A stretch of 64,000 nucleotides of DNA from Rhodamnia argentea (taxonomy: Eukaryota; Streptophyta; Magnoliopsida; Myrtales; Myrtaceae). Positions 21,830-33,715 of the stretch are shown piece by piece; within the stretch, counting starts at the first letter, position 1; every line of letters begins with the position of its first letter. Location of the stretch: positions 18,193,095 through 18,257,094 of the forward strand of contig NC_063160.1 in assembly GCF_020921035.1 (NCBI RefSeq), given 5' to 3'. The notes beneath the pieces were generated by a model. The model saw nothing but the letters and a program-made list of their open reading frames with translations. It was not told the origin of the DNA and did not search any database. A program made the translations under genes and the position numbers.

Positions 21830-24800
21830 GAAGGGGAGGGGAGAGAGTGCAGCCTGCGTTTGAGAAGGATGCAGAACAGTTCTTGTGATTTTATTCATAC
21901 TTAAATTTCTTTCTCGAGGGTTTCATTTTTCTGCCGAAAGAGGAGGAGGAGACTGGAGAGAGGGCGAGGCGTGGCGTGGCGTGGCGCGGCGCGGCGTGTG
22001 GGCACAACAGTCGGGGAAGTGGGAACAGGCAGGTGTTTGCGTACGCGTCGCTCTTCTACTACCCCACGATACGGCAACATTAACAAACACCTTTGGATTT
22101 TCATAACCAAAAAAAAAAAAAAAAAAATTCTTCTCTAGGCATTCCTGAAAAAAAAAAAGTTTCAATTTTTTTAAGACTTTTTCGATATTTGATTCGTAAA
22201 AAAATATTAGTAAAAAAAAATTTAAAAAAAATTCAAATAATAATTTCAAATGCTCTTATTTTCTCAAATAAAGGCTTGAAATGATCGCCATCATCTCCAA
22301 AAAGGGCATGAAGTGGCCATGGCTATTTCAAATAAAGGCCTGACCTCATCGATCGGTTAAATATTTCGATCGATCAAGGATATCTTCGTCAAAATACAAC
22401 TTTAACTTAATTTTTAGAAAAATTAAATTTAAAATTTAAAAAACTAAAAAGTTAAGGGGGGAAAAAAAGGAAACACAAGCGGGAGGGGCTGTCTCCACAA
22501 CGCCCGATGGGGGTGAGGTCGTCGGTGCCTCGGCGAGAGGGTCGGCAACCTCAACGGCCATCGTCGCCACCTCCACCGAGAACGTCAATCACCGGTTGTC
22601 ATAGTGACGAACGACTTACAAAAGCAAAAAGAAAAGGACAAAAAAAAAGATCATTAAAAAATTCAAAATTTTATAAAAACTATCCACATTAGTATCAACC
22701 GGATCCATGTCGGTAATTATTGATCAAGCACAATTTATTTCTTCAGAAACAAACCGCGCTTTTTCTTAACACGAGTTGGACAGGCCCTGTCAAATTTCGT
22801 CAACCAATTTCATGGCGGATTTCAAAAGGCAATTTCATTTATCATCCTATATATTTTTCATTTACCCTACCTTTTTTTTTTTTTTTTGTTGACTAAATCT
22901 GCTTTTATTACCGCACCCTACTTTGCCTTCCTCAGTCCTCACGCATTTATTGACTCTAATTGTCCTCTCTCCGGCCACATCGACACCTATTATTCTGCGG
23001 AACTCACGACTCACAAGCGAGAAAAAAGCTGCATTAGTCACTTTGGATTTACTTTATTAGTCCATGCTTCTTCGGTCCCCAGTTCACACGCACTTTCAAA
23101 TCAGTATGTAAACACGCTAACTTGCATTATATTTTAATAAAAAATATAAATTTTATTATAATTATATCAATTTGATTTTAAATTTTTTTTATGTTTATGT
23201 TAACTTAGTCTTTTAAACCTTAATTTTTTTTACCGATTAAATTCTAAACCTTTTTTTGCATTTGTACCAACTCGGTCCATTTGTCAATGTTGACATGGAC
23301 GTCGGTCGTCTCATGTGACATTATTAGGACTGATGTGGGTTTTTTTTTAATTAATTTATCTTTTCTGTCTTTTATTGAATTTTTTTTTTAACTGACCTGT
23401 AACAAAGAAAGAAAGTAGAATCGTGTGTGTGATCAACTTCCGCAGTACGTGGAAAGACGAAGCCGTTCTTTTTGCCGTTGATCTTTTGAGGAAAGATCTC
23501 AGATCGGTGAAAGGATTTTCATTTGAAATCTCGAGGGGACCCCCACCATACGGGGGGCCTTTTTAGCCGTCTAAACATGATTAGGCTAACGTTGCAGATC
23601 GGATTGCCGCTGCGACATGGATTTAAACACAGGCAAAGAAGAGAACAGGAACGGGGGAAAACCCAACTTTCACCTTCGCATTGTTCCGTTTTGTTTTGAA
23701 ATTGCCCACCAACAAATTTGATTTGACTAGGCAAAGGATTGACGGGAGATGCAGAGTGGCCATTAAGGTGGCGTGATTGAGCTCGTGAGCCCAATTTAAT
23801 GATGCCTAGTGAGTGAGCGGGACCCCCCTCTTTCATTATGGGGAATCTTTATCTTTTCCCTCTTATCAATTTCTCGTCTTTTTTAAGTCAAAAAGCATCA
23901 AAGCAAAGCGGACAAGTTTCGCCCTTTTTTGCTCAATCCCAAATCCTAGTGCCTCAAGTGATGAAACTTGCTAAAGCTACAAATCCAATGTGGACATATG
24001 TTTCACCTTTTTTGCTCATCTCAAGTCATAGTGCCTCGTTTGACCGACCCGATCGAATTAGATACCGTTCAGATCGGACCGCACCGGCCGATTGGACCCG
24101 ATTCTCGAGAGCTCCGATCCAGTTCTCAATTTCAAGAGCAAACCAAACCACCCAGACTAGATTGAATAATATTTTTAACCCAAAAAATATATATATATAC
24201 CTAAACATAATATGCTTAGGATGCTTAGTATGATTTTCAGGTTTAGCGACAACGAAATGCAATTAACAAGAGGTGGTCCGGTAAATATGTTGTTAATGAA
24301 AAAAAAAATTAACGACAAATTAAAAAAGAAAAAAAAAACTTGTTGTCGGTGGCAAACCGAACAGCAAATATGATTCCATTCCTTATGCCTGTGAAGCATG
24401 TTCTTGTGTGGAGGGTCCTGCAGCCGCAACTCGCCATGAGAACGTCCGAAAATCCTGACTTTTTCTTTGACGCATTTCCTCTCTTCGTTTGTTAAATCTT
24501 CTTCCTATCTTTTTGTTGGGTCCCCTCCGTTCGTGTTCTAGATGTCATGCTATATATTACAGCATGCTCCCAGAGTCCCAACTCATCATACGAGGCAGAG
24601 CATGTTCTTAGTACCTTTTGAACTTTGCACATCAACGTGACCCTTCAATTTTTACTTTTTTTTCCAATCTGAATGGATCTAGATTGTCCTAGATCTGCAC
24701 CTCTCGTGAAGTATGAAATTTCATATCTACTCAAAGCAACATGCCAGGAGCGAATGGACCCCGTTAATGCTCCTGTGCATCTTGGCAATCATATCCGATC

Positions 24801-25148
24801 CACATTTATCATTCTGTTCGCTTGAGGCATCCATGCACGAGTTCGCCTCCATGCGCCTATGGGGACGTTTAGCTTTCCTGTGGAGTCCTTGCACTTTGAA
24901 CTAACTCGACCTAAAAGGATCGAGACATCTAAGGAATGGAAAACCACTTCGCCGATGAATCTTCGGCCTAAGAAACCGAAACAGCAGGGAAGTGAACCCC
25001 AGAAAGGATGATATTGGACATTTTCCTATTGATACTGCACAAACTGTTTCCTCAGATCAAGATAAATACAGCCCGGGAAAAAGGATCACGCAGGAGCACA
25101 AAGAGGAGTTTGAACTGTCATCGTCTTAATTCAAAGAGAAAAATCGTC
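21830..25148. other. Intergenic, low-complexity and repeat-rich
   Basis: Contains short tandem GGCGTGGCGTGGCGCGGCGCG (21967-21995), A- and T-rich tracts (22107-22230) and a GC-rich dispersed repeat with purine tracts at 22270-22700, like 62815-63255 in its CTCAAATAA phrases. A second dispersed-repeat piece lies at 23150-23400 (GGTCCATTTGTCAATG and similar). A short stretch at 24030-24170 is rich in GATCGG-type words. No gene is supported. Confidence 0.45.
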
Positions 25149-28100
25149 CTACAGCCGAGAGCTAGATCTCTTCTCGACCATGGACACGACCACAGTAACA
25201 TCATCCAGCTTGCCGCCAGTATAACCAACATAACCAGCTGCATGGGCTGCATCTGCAAACGGAGTCCTTGCAGATTTTGATTGCCCCATCTCCTGTCCTC
25301 TAGTAGCCAATATTTCTGCCATGTCCTAATGGAGAAGTATGAACTAGCAGTCAATATCTTCTAGTGGAAACTCTATCAATGGCTCATGTGAAGAGCTCAA
25401 TAGTCGATAATACTATAAGGCAATGATCTGATGCAGTATATCAGAAGTAGGTCATGGATCGTAGCAGGCATCAATGCAGGTCCAAAAATTCAATCCAATT
25501 ATTGATACTCGGTGAAACCACTATAAGCATGTGTGGTTTTTCCATTGTTTCCAGCCAACAAAGAGGCTTAGTGAAACATAATTAAGATAAGCAAGGTACC
25601 TGAGGACTTAAACGGGATTGCAAGGACTTGCGGACGACTGAAGCTATTTCTTGCTCGTAGAGATTGTCGAAGAGACCATCAGTTGCAGACACAACCACGT
25701 CGCCCTCATCCAACTCAATGCTGTAACACTGATCGATAAAAGATTTTGAGATTCTAGGGTTTCATCTCGCCATCTATCTCTCTCCCTTTAATTTTTCTCC
25801 ATATAAATGAGAAGCAACTAAGTTCCAAGAAAGATTTATTCTCTAATATACTGAAAATTGCATGTATTTAGGAGTTCCACTTACGACATTGCCGAACATC
25901 TAATTCAGCATAAATTACCTCGATAAGCTCAGAGGGAGAATCTCCTCCTTCTATCAGCACGGGAAAATTGAACTCATAAGCCATCGGAGAAGATTTCTTA
26001 TAGATCATGCCATCTCTAATTATGATAAACCCTGAGTTTCCTATATTTGCCACATGCAAGACCTGTCATTCAAATTGTCAATCAACCGGAGAATATGTAG
26101 CCTTGCAAGCAGTGGCATAGAAGACACTGCAGCTTCAGCTTTTAACAGTTCAAGGGCCAGAAAATTCCATGAAAGGTCATCAGGAGAATGGTTAAAGATA
26201 AATCGGTTAGAGTTTCTGAAAGGAGCCTGAAAAGATATTTAGAGCGTCCACCATTTCATTAAAGCTATGCAAACTCACTTATCCAAAGCACATCTAAAGC
26301 TCTACAAATGTATAGTTCGGGCCTTAAAGGTGTATGTCTCCTCTGCTTTGACTAAAATATAGGAGATTTGATGAATAAACTTCAAAAGAAACAATGGATA
26401 TTAAAATTTTCACTAATTAAAATATCCTGAAGATTCAAGATATAACCACCTGCATCCCAATAAAGATGACAGTTTTTTTTTTTTTTTGGGGTCAAATAAA
26501 GATGACAGGGTTCACATGCAGCATTTTAAGGTTAGTTTTTAATGTAGAAGTTCCCCAGGCACCCCCTGAGAGAACCAAAAAGAAGCATACAATGCAATTG
26601 CAATCAGAGTATCACATCTACATAAATCATATTACCTGGCCATCAAAGCATGCGACCAAAACTGTAGACAATCCTATAGATTGTGTTGCTGCAGCACCTC
26701 TAATTATCACACCGACAGGATCAGTTACAGCATTGCTCTCGCTGGCGGATACTATCTCTCTGCAGTTGTCCATCAATCCTTGGGCAAATAATCCGGCATT
26801 AGTTCCTGAGAAAAGAAGACAGTTAATATTTGGCTTCTTCATGATTTGCAGTTCATTCGAACTAGTCTTCTGAAAGCATTAAGTAATAGTGAGAAAATCT
26901 CCATAATAAGTTCATGCAGCACAAGAAGTCAACTTAGTAGAGTCAATTCGTGCGGAAATTGGAAATAATTTTCTTACCAAACATAATTAATTTCTGACGT
27001 CATTCGGAAAGGCTGTTTTCATAATGTATAGTTCCTATTCTCATTTAGTAAATATCCGGATGCATCTTTTCTGTACACTCGATTATTTATAAAGAAGGAA
27101 GAAGAAGAAATTAGACTGTTAGAGATATCCAAATCTGTTTTGTTTCTAGCAGTTTCCTGTAAACTGAGTAGAAAAATTTACCTTCAATAGACCACTTGCC
27201 AGCTCCATCGGCAACACCTAGCCAGCTCCTGTTAGTGATGAAATGAGAATCCTCTCCACCTGTCAACACCTGGAAGCTATTATTTATTCAACCATAGTGT
27301 CAGTACTTCATACTAGACATGAAATGTCATGCAATACCCTGAGCTTTCCCTTTATCAATATGGAAGCATTTTCTCCTTTTAACATCACAAATGATTTACT
27401 AAGGTATTCAATGTGACAGGGACTGTTGATACTGTAAGGCAATTCTCAACTTGATAATAACCAAATTCTCTCAAGGGGAAAAAAAAAAGATGTTAGAAGA
27501 ATTGCCGGCTGCTATCCTACTTTGATTTAAGTATCCTTCCTTCCTCTTATCAGTTTCAACACTATTTAGTTCCTCTATAGTAGTTGCATTAAGGTTTCAC
27601 GCATCTTGCCGGCACTCTATAACAAGGAGGTCATGTACTATCACTGGAACTTATATAGCCATAGTCAGCCATACTTTCAGATCAAGATTCCCCACGCAAA
27701 TGTTCGAAGATGGGAATAATTAGAAGAAACAGTTATTAATGGAATACTGGAAAAAGAGAGATAATGAGGCAAAAAGAATTTCTGTTATACTAATTTCATT
27801 TATTTTTTCTGTCATAGTGCATCCAAGAAAAATACTTTTCATGCCTACCTCATATTATGGGAACAGCTGTCCATGAAATGTAGTTACCTTAGAGGGATGA
27901 GGTAGTGAAGCAGCACCCGGATAAAGGCAAAATTCTGTCCTCGAGATTTCTTCCCTGGATATGGATATTTATTAGCCACAATCTCAAGGTCAAACCTAGA
28001 GGTAAATTGCAGTTGCATATTTGTCGCAGGTAATAAAAGAGAACTACCTAGTTTAGATGAATAAATAATAAATACGATAGAACTGACTCTAAGTTGAGCT

Positions 28101-30439
28101 GAAATCTAATATTACCTAATTTAAATATCAAACAGAACATAAACGAACTCTTAGAACAGAACCTTATGACCTTAGAAAACTTGCTGGAAAAGAAAAAATA
28201 AAACCAAAATGCAACTAGACCAGAAAAAAAGGTTTTGGGAGTAGAAGCTAGATGCTGAAAAATGCTGGAACTGTATTATCTTAGAACTAAAGCTTAAATG
28301 TTAAAAAAAATTGGTTGCTCTCTGCCAGGGTATTTGTCATCGCTGCAACTGTAAGAGTGACTGTGATATCAAGACAAGGGAGCTCATCCACTCACAAATA
28401 TGCAAATCCCACTATACTAAACTTCAACAGAATGAGAAACTACCCCAGAATTATTTCGACCTTATGAACACTCTGACATACTTTCAAGTTGCCATGAAGC
28501 AATGTATCGGCATTTCATCAGCAGATGCATTACGCACTCCACTAAGATGAACAAGCCAGACTTTGACGACTAATGGAAGAAGATTATCTAATAATACTCC
28601 ATATTGGCTCATCTACTGCGGTCTAAAAACCTCCTATGAACGTTATTCTCAGTGTTCATATTCCGGTACAAGGAAATGTTTATGTTTCCTTCTTTAATGA
28701 TGGTAACTCTTCGTAATGATGACACCGGTCAAATTACTCTTTGCAAACAGAACCTTCTAGATCAAATCAGTCATCATAGTAGACATTTCACCTGAGCATA
28801 GAAAAGTTTCAAACTAATTTTGCTCTGCATGAGGCACAAGAAAATCTGTGGTTACCTCTCATCACTACTTTTGGCAGACTCCTGTTCTTCCCCACTGACT
28901 GCTGGCGTTTCTCCAAGTTGAATATTATGCGAGTTAAGCTCAAGTGATTCATCTTGATTGAAGAGCATACTATCATATACCTAAAAAGAAGATATAGATC
29001 GTTTAAGTTCCTTGAACACAATAATATCATTTCCTAAGCTGGTGGCAGAAAATATTGTAAAAGTTCAATCAAGGAGAAGATGTGCTGAATTGGAACTTTC
29101 AAGAAACAGACTGACCCCTTCCAAGCTTTCACTCTTATTTACATCGGGAGCTATACTCGTGGCAACATTGCCAACTTTCTCATTCATTAAAGATTCAACC
29201 TCTGATGAAGCTGAAGCCAGCATTGTCTCAATCTGTGCACTATCCTCAGCACTCAAACTTTTGATTGACATATCCACTTTTTCCAGAGCAGTAGCAGTCC
29301 TTGTACCATCCGTTAGAACATTTTCCTGGATACTTTCCTCAGAGGGACTATCACTAGACACTTCAACTAATGAGTCAGCTTTAGATGAGGCTGGGGCTAT
29401 ATCTTCATCCACAGTCTTCAGTTCCAAAACTTCCTCGACATCACTCACGTTTTCCATGTCCTTTGTGGGATGTGACTTCAAATCAGTAGTAAGAGAAGCA
29501 TCATGACAATTCTTGCCGATACTAATGGTTTCCAAACTTACGACATCATTAGGCTCAGAAAGACCAATTGAAGGGGGAGGCTCTTGCTCGATAGTCTCCA
29601 TCAATCCTCCCTCGCTACTTATTCTAGGTACATAATCAGGAGTAGGACCAAAGGAATCACTTGTTGCCACATTGGATCGAGCATCTTCCAACGTTGTCGC
29701 AATTGATTGAGGACTTTCAAAAGACGCAATTTCTGCCATACCCGAATGATCTCCTCTAGTTGAAACTATCTCCTCATCAATCAGTTCAGGTGAGCCCCAT
29801 CTACATTCAGCTACTAAACGGGATTCAGCTTTCTCTTTTGTAGTATAGTTGAAGTTACTGCTTGCAACTTCTTTCTTGTGGTCACTGGAGAAACTTGTGG
29901 AAGCAACTTGATCAACATCGTTACTGCCTGCAACTTCTTTCTTGTGGTCACTGGAGAAACTTGTGGAAGCAACTTGATCAACATCGTCACCAGTACCTTC
30001 CAATTCCACCATTTCAACATCCACCCTCGTCGCTTCCCTCACATCACCGAAGCGAAAAAGGACACTACCATCAGAACACTCTGCCCAAAATCCCCCAAAA
30101 GACAAAGCAATAAGAAGAAGCACCAAAACAAGACAAAAATACTCAAACAACAGAAAAGAACCCATTAGAGAAACAGAAGCTGCTCGCCATCGAACCTGTT
30201 GTGGAGACGAGGCCAAAATTAGGCGAAGAGGAGGAATCTCCTGGCGACGAGGGCTTGCAGGAAACGCAACGGATCGACCTCCTCTTGCGAACGCACACTC
30301 GCAGAGGGCACTTTCGCGAGATTAGAAAGCGATGGCTAGTGCATGGAGAAAACAGAGAACCGGAGCAAGAGAAGGTCAAAGAACGAGGCTCCATGGAGAA
30401 CCACATGGCGAGACTCTTCACGGCTACAGAATCGATCAT
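25149..30439 (-). CDS. PP2C-family protein phosphatase, plastid type (PP2C62/BIPP2C1-like)
   Basis: Nine exons: 30196-30439, 29116-30080, 28856-28980, 27888-27954, 27182-27269, 26636-26805, 25919-26062, 25600-25728 and 25149-25325; 702 residues, all phases agree. The first 50 residues are basic and Ser-rich, a likely plastid transit peptide. Residues about 80-440 are a low-complexity acidic region rich in Ser, Glu and Val, with an internal repeat. The C-terminal third is the phosphatase: [17 protein letters not shown] (a DGxGxW form rather than the classic DGHGG), [24 protein letters not shown] and [14 protein letters not shown], with the acidic metal ligands present. It resembles the SpoIIE/PPTC7-like branch including Arabidopsis PP2C62 and rice BIPP2C1. 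It would remove phosphate from Ser/Thr, with Mn or Mg. The start could be further up at 30580; 30439 is preferred for its transit-peptide look. Confidence 0.85.
29855..29986 (-). repeat. In-frame 66-bp tandem duplication inside the PP2C gene
   Basis: Units 29855-29920 and 29921-29986 differ at one base and code for 22 residues twice (unit contains [17 protein letters not shown]). Because 66 is a multiple of three, the frame is kept. The near identity implies a recent event. Confidence 0.9.
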
Positions 30440-30943
30440 GGCAAGGTGATCATCTGCATTCCCACTGAAGCTGTGCGTGGATTGAGTGGTTGGTGAGTGG
30501 TGCGAGAAGAGATAATCAGCAAAAGTCAGCCATGGCGATCGTTGATTCGTAGTTACAGTTTCATCCCAACAGCGAGGCAAAAAGGATAAGGAAAGAGAAA
30601 ATGCGACGGCCGTCCATCACTTGATCAGTGACCGGTGATAACCCCCGCCACTGAGCAAAGCGGGTAAAGTAACGATTTTTCGAGAAGCTGGAACATCATC
30701 CTGTTCACACTTTTTGACATATGAACAGTTACTGAATAGATTGCTTTCTCAATATAACAGATTGTAAGCAATTAATACTAAACATCTAAGTAGCAAGCCC
30801 AACCCAAAATGAGTACTCTCCTATTCTGACTTTCCCAGAGCCTCCGATCTGATATGGTTCCAATGGATGGACTAGACATGGACAGTTCCCATAAGATTTC
30901 ATTCTTTAACAAAAATACATTTTTTATTTATTTCATCTATTCA
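30440..30943. other. PP2C upstream region, no gene
   Basis: Leader and promoter side of the PP2C gene. No clear TATA box. No ORF of note. Confidence 0.4.
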
Positions 30944-31003
30944 TTCAAGCCGCGGATTATTGGAAACAAGCTATAGCTCTCACTCCTAATAATTATATTG
31001 AAG
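30944..31003 (+). pseudogene. ycf3: Plastid ycf3 fragment (nuclear copy)
   Basis: Reads QAADYWKQAIALTPNNYIE, matching the C-terminal part of the photosystem I assembly protein Ycf3 (family reads QAAEYWKQAIALTPGNYIE). Only about 20 codons remain, so this is a captured plastid fragment and not a gene. Confidence 0.8.
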
Positions 31004-31020
31004 TAGTAGTGAAATGTTGT

Positions 31021-31148
31021 ACCTTAGATGGTGATAGTCCAACAGCCGAAAGCATCATTAGCTTACGTTCTGACCTGAGTGGCATGGTGAAATAGACAAG
31101 TCTGTGAAAATGCGGATTACCCGCACCTGGACAGAAAGACCCTATGAA
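31021..31148 (+). pseudogene. rrn23: Plastid 23S rRNA fragments (nuclear copy)
   Basis: Two pieces of plastid 23S rRNA lie side by side. 31021-31088 has GGTGATAGTCC and GCCGAAAGCATCATTAGCTT. 31098-31148 has TGTGAAAATGCGGATTACC and CACCTGGACAGAAAGACCCT. In the real rRNA these are far apart, so an internal stretch is missing here. Confidence 0.8.
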
Positions 31149-31220
31149 GATCATCGTCTTGGTAAGCTATTGCCTCACCAACTAGCTAATCAAATGCGAG
31201 CCCCTCTTCAGCCGAATTCC
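31149..31220 (-). pseudogene. rrn16: Plastid 16S rRNA fragment (nuclear copy)
   Basis: The plus strand reads GCCTCACCAACTAGCTAATC, the complement of the conserved 16S segment GATTAGCTAGTTGGTGAGGC, followed by GCGAGCCCCTCTTCAGCCGA, as in plastid 16S. It lies on the opposite strand to the preceding 23S piece. Confidence 0.8.
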
Positions 31221-31380
31221 TCCAATTTTTCTTTCTCTTCATTTTTTTTTTTCCACAATTGAATTCAATGCGCATTTGTGGATGGAATCCCCCTAGAAGG
31301 GTTAGAATGGACCGCCGGAGCTACTGGTCTTAGAACCATAGATAAATAAAGAAAAAGTAGACTTTCTTTTCTCCTCAATT

Positions 31381-31545
31381 GAACCCAAATTCCAATTTAG
31401 CACTCATCTTGGGGTGGGCATATTACTTACCTTTTAGCAGTTATTCGCTTCGCACTTGGCTACTCGGCGTTTACCGAAGGCACAATAACCGGTATACCAA
31501 AGGTGCGTCCTTCCCGAGTGTCGCATCACTTTGCATATTAATTCT
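31381..31545 (-). pseudogene. rrn23: Plastid 23S rRNA 3' region fragment (nuclear copy)
   Basis: Plus strand has CTCATCTTGGGGTGGGC, TCGCTTCGCACTTGGCTAC, GGCACAATAACCGGTATACC and GGTGCGTCCTTCCCG, the complement of the 3' part of plastid 23S rRNA. It carries several changes and small losses relative to the conserved rRNA. The DNA between 31221 and 31380 may also be organellar but I cannot place it. Confidence 0.78.
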
Positions 31546-31775
31546 GCGAATCAATATAAGTATGTTCAAATTTTGTTCTAACTCTCTGATTCAACTAGGA
31601 AGCATAACATTCTCATCGAGATTGTATTCCTATACTTTGTTTCTTACCAAAAATCTTTATTGGTAAACTTTCACAATCACTTTCATTCTGGCTAAAGTTC
31701 AAAACTCAAAAATTCTTTGTGCAAAGTCAAATTCAACACGTTTTGCACATCAAAATGACCTTTGATCGACAAGTT

Positions 31776-32311
31776 AAGGGCGCGCATGGTAACACTTCTC
31801 TATGAGAAATCAACTTCTGATCGGAAAAATTTGTTTGGTAACAGTTGAAAATTTCTACTTTTGAAACGTTATTAACAAAATCTTTGGCGGCAATGGTCGG
31901 CGGTGGCGGTGGTCGGCGTCGGGCGGCGATAGCGGCGGCGCGGGGGGGGTGGTTGGCGGTGGTGGCGGTTGGCGGCCGCGGTAGGCGGCAATGGTAGGTG
32001 GCCGAGGTGGTCGGTGGGTGGGTGGGATATGGTTGGCGGCCGGTGGTCGCAGAAACGGTGGTCGGCGGAGGCGGGTGTGGTCTAAGAAGTGATTTTAGAG
32101 CTAAGAAGTTAAAATTTTTTACTTTTCAAAATTGGCCAAAAATCCTATCAGAAGTGGAAAATCTTATCATAAGTGAAAAATACTACCAGAAGTCAATTTT
32201 TTTACCAAAAAGATTTCTATTTCGATTAGATTTTTATCAAACGTATTTATCCGCCGGATGACCTTCTGACAGAGAAATGAAATTTCTGAAGTGTTTTCAT
32301 GCGGACCCTAA
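31776..32311. mobile_element. hAT-style non-autonomous DNA transposon with GC-rich core
   Basis: Left end TAAGGGCGCGCATGGTAAC, right end (reverse complement) CTTAGGGTCCGCATGAAAAC; the match extends into ACACTTC. Same terminal family as 15565-16050. The centre (about 31885-32080) is a minisatellite-like run of GGTGGTCGGCGG variants. No transposase. Confidence 0.65.
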
Positions 32312-32446
32312 GAAAGATGGGCTTCCCACGAGACGGCAGAAGTACAGTCCACTTTACTCCGTTTTCTTCAAAGCATTGTGATTTGGTCGTGAACTGGACA
32401 TAACAGAAGCCATTATAGAATCACATCACGCATGGAGCAACCTTAA

Positions 32447-32467
32447 GATAAGAAGAGTTTTCTTATC
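32447..32467. promoter_or_regulatory. Paired I-box/GATA motifs upstream of Lhcb6
   Basis: GATAAG at 32447-32452 and its inverse CTTATC at 32462-32467, about 350 bases upstream of the Lhcb6 start. GATAAG I-boxes are known light-response elements of photosynthesis genes; function here is inferred. A CCAAT-type ATTGG lies at 32615-32619. Confidence 0.45.
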
Positions 32468-32730
32468 CACCCGACCTTTTATTCAGCGCCAAACGAAAGA
32501 GATTCATCGACGAGCGTGTGCTGTTGAATGCAGTCAAAATCAAGACGAGACAGCTAGATGGGTCCATTGCAATTGAAAGGCATCTGGAGATGGGCAATGT
32601 GACCTCGAGTTCCCATTGGTCCACGATCTATCCACAACCTGTCCTCTTCAGATTTTGTGATCCTACTTGGCTCCATAGGAAACCTCCCTTCACATTGCCC
32701 CACTCAGAGGGAATAAAAAGCTTAACGCTT

Positions 32731-32738
32731 TTTAAATA
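32731..32738 (+). promoter_or_regulatory. TATA-like box of Lhcb6
   Basis: TTTAAATA about 75 bases before the ATG at 32810. Confidence 0.4.
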
Positions 32739-32809
32739 GAAAACTCAGAATCATTAGCTCTATCTTCAAAGTTCAGATACAGAGAAACATACGAGAGAGC
32801 GAGCGAGAG

Positions 32810-33715
32810 ATGGCTGCAACATCTAGTGCATTTGTTAGCGGGTTAGGCTCAAGCTCGACCTTCTTGACTGGAGCCAAGAGAAGCCATGGCTTGTTATCCG
32901 CTGGATTTGGAGCCAGGGCTATCCCTGCCTTCACTCCTGGGAAGTTGATAGTAGCGGCTGCGGCTGTGCAGCCGAAGAAATCGTGGATCCCTTCCGTTAG
33001 AGGCGGCGGCAACTTCATCGACCCTGAATGGCTCGATGGCTCGTAAGTTATCCGTTAAGGCACATATCTATGCATACTAATGTGTTGGTCATGCATCCGG
33101 TGGTTTGTTCAAAGGGAAAAATGAATTCATTCCTTTGGTTGTCTAACTGATGAACAAAATTGCAGACTTCCAGGTGATTACGGATTTGACCCACTAGGGC
33201 TGGGGAAGGACCCGGCATTCCTAAAGTGGTACAGAGAAGCCGAGCTGATCCACGGCAGATGGGCCATGGCTGCAGTGGTCGGCATTTTTGTGGGCCAGGC
33301 GTGGAGCGGAATCCCGTGGTTCGAAGCAGGGGCGGCTCCAGGTGCAGTGGCACCGTTCTCCTTTGGCTCGCTGCTTGGAACCCAGCTCCTGCTCATGGGA
33401 TGGGTCGAGAGCAAAAGATGGGCGGACTTCTTCAACCCAGACTCCCAGTCTGTGGAATGGGCTACTCCCTGGTCCAGAACGGCCGAGAACTTTGCAAACG
33501 CGACCGGAGACCAGGGATATCCGGGAGGCAAGTTTTTCGACCCCTTGGGGTTGGCGGGCACGCTCAAGGACGGAGTGTACATTCCTGACGGGGAGAAGTT
33601 AGAGAGACTGAAGCTGGCTGAGATCAAGCATGCGAGAATTGCTATGCTGGCCATGCTCATTTTCTACTTTGAGGCAGGGCAGGGGAAGACACCTCTCGGT
33701 GCTCTTGGCTTGTAA
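32810..33715 (+). CDS. LHCB6: Chlorophyll a/b-binding protein CP24 (photosystem II minor antenna)
   Basis: Two exons, 32810-33042 and 33166-33715, joined in frame to 260 residues; intron 123 bases with GTAAGT and TGCAG. Residues 1-50 are a plastid transit peptide. The mature part starts near [20 protein letters not shown], which is characteristic of CP24. Three membrane helices follow, with the chlorophyll-binding EAELIHGRW in helix 1, [14 protein letters not shown] in helix 2 and [15 protein letters not shown] in helix 3. It ends at [10 protein letters not shown] without the extra C-terminal amphipathic helix of other Lhcb proteins, as is normal for CP24. The protein sits in the thylakoid and links the moderately bound LHCII trimer to the photosystem II core. 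Confidence 0.97.

Noticed and set aside
25868-25918. Extension of PP2C exon 7 past 25919
   Set aside because: Joining exon 7 at 25919 to 25728 restores the family sequence before [17 protein letters not shown]; the extension is intron read-through.
29012-29506. Plus-strand 164-codon frame in the PP2C gene
   Set aside because: Ser-rich mirror of the acidic coding region of exon 2.
33178-33660. Antisense frame of 160 codons in Lhcb6
   Set aside because: Shadow of a conserved coding exon on the other strand.
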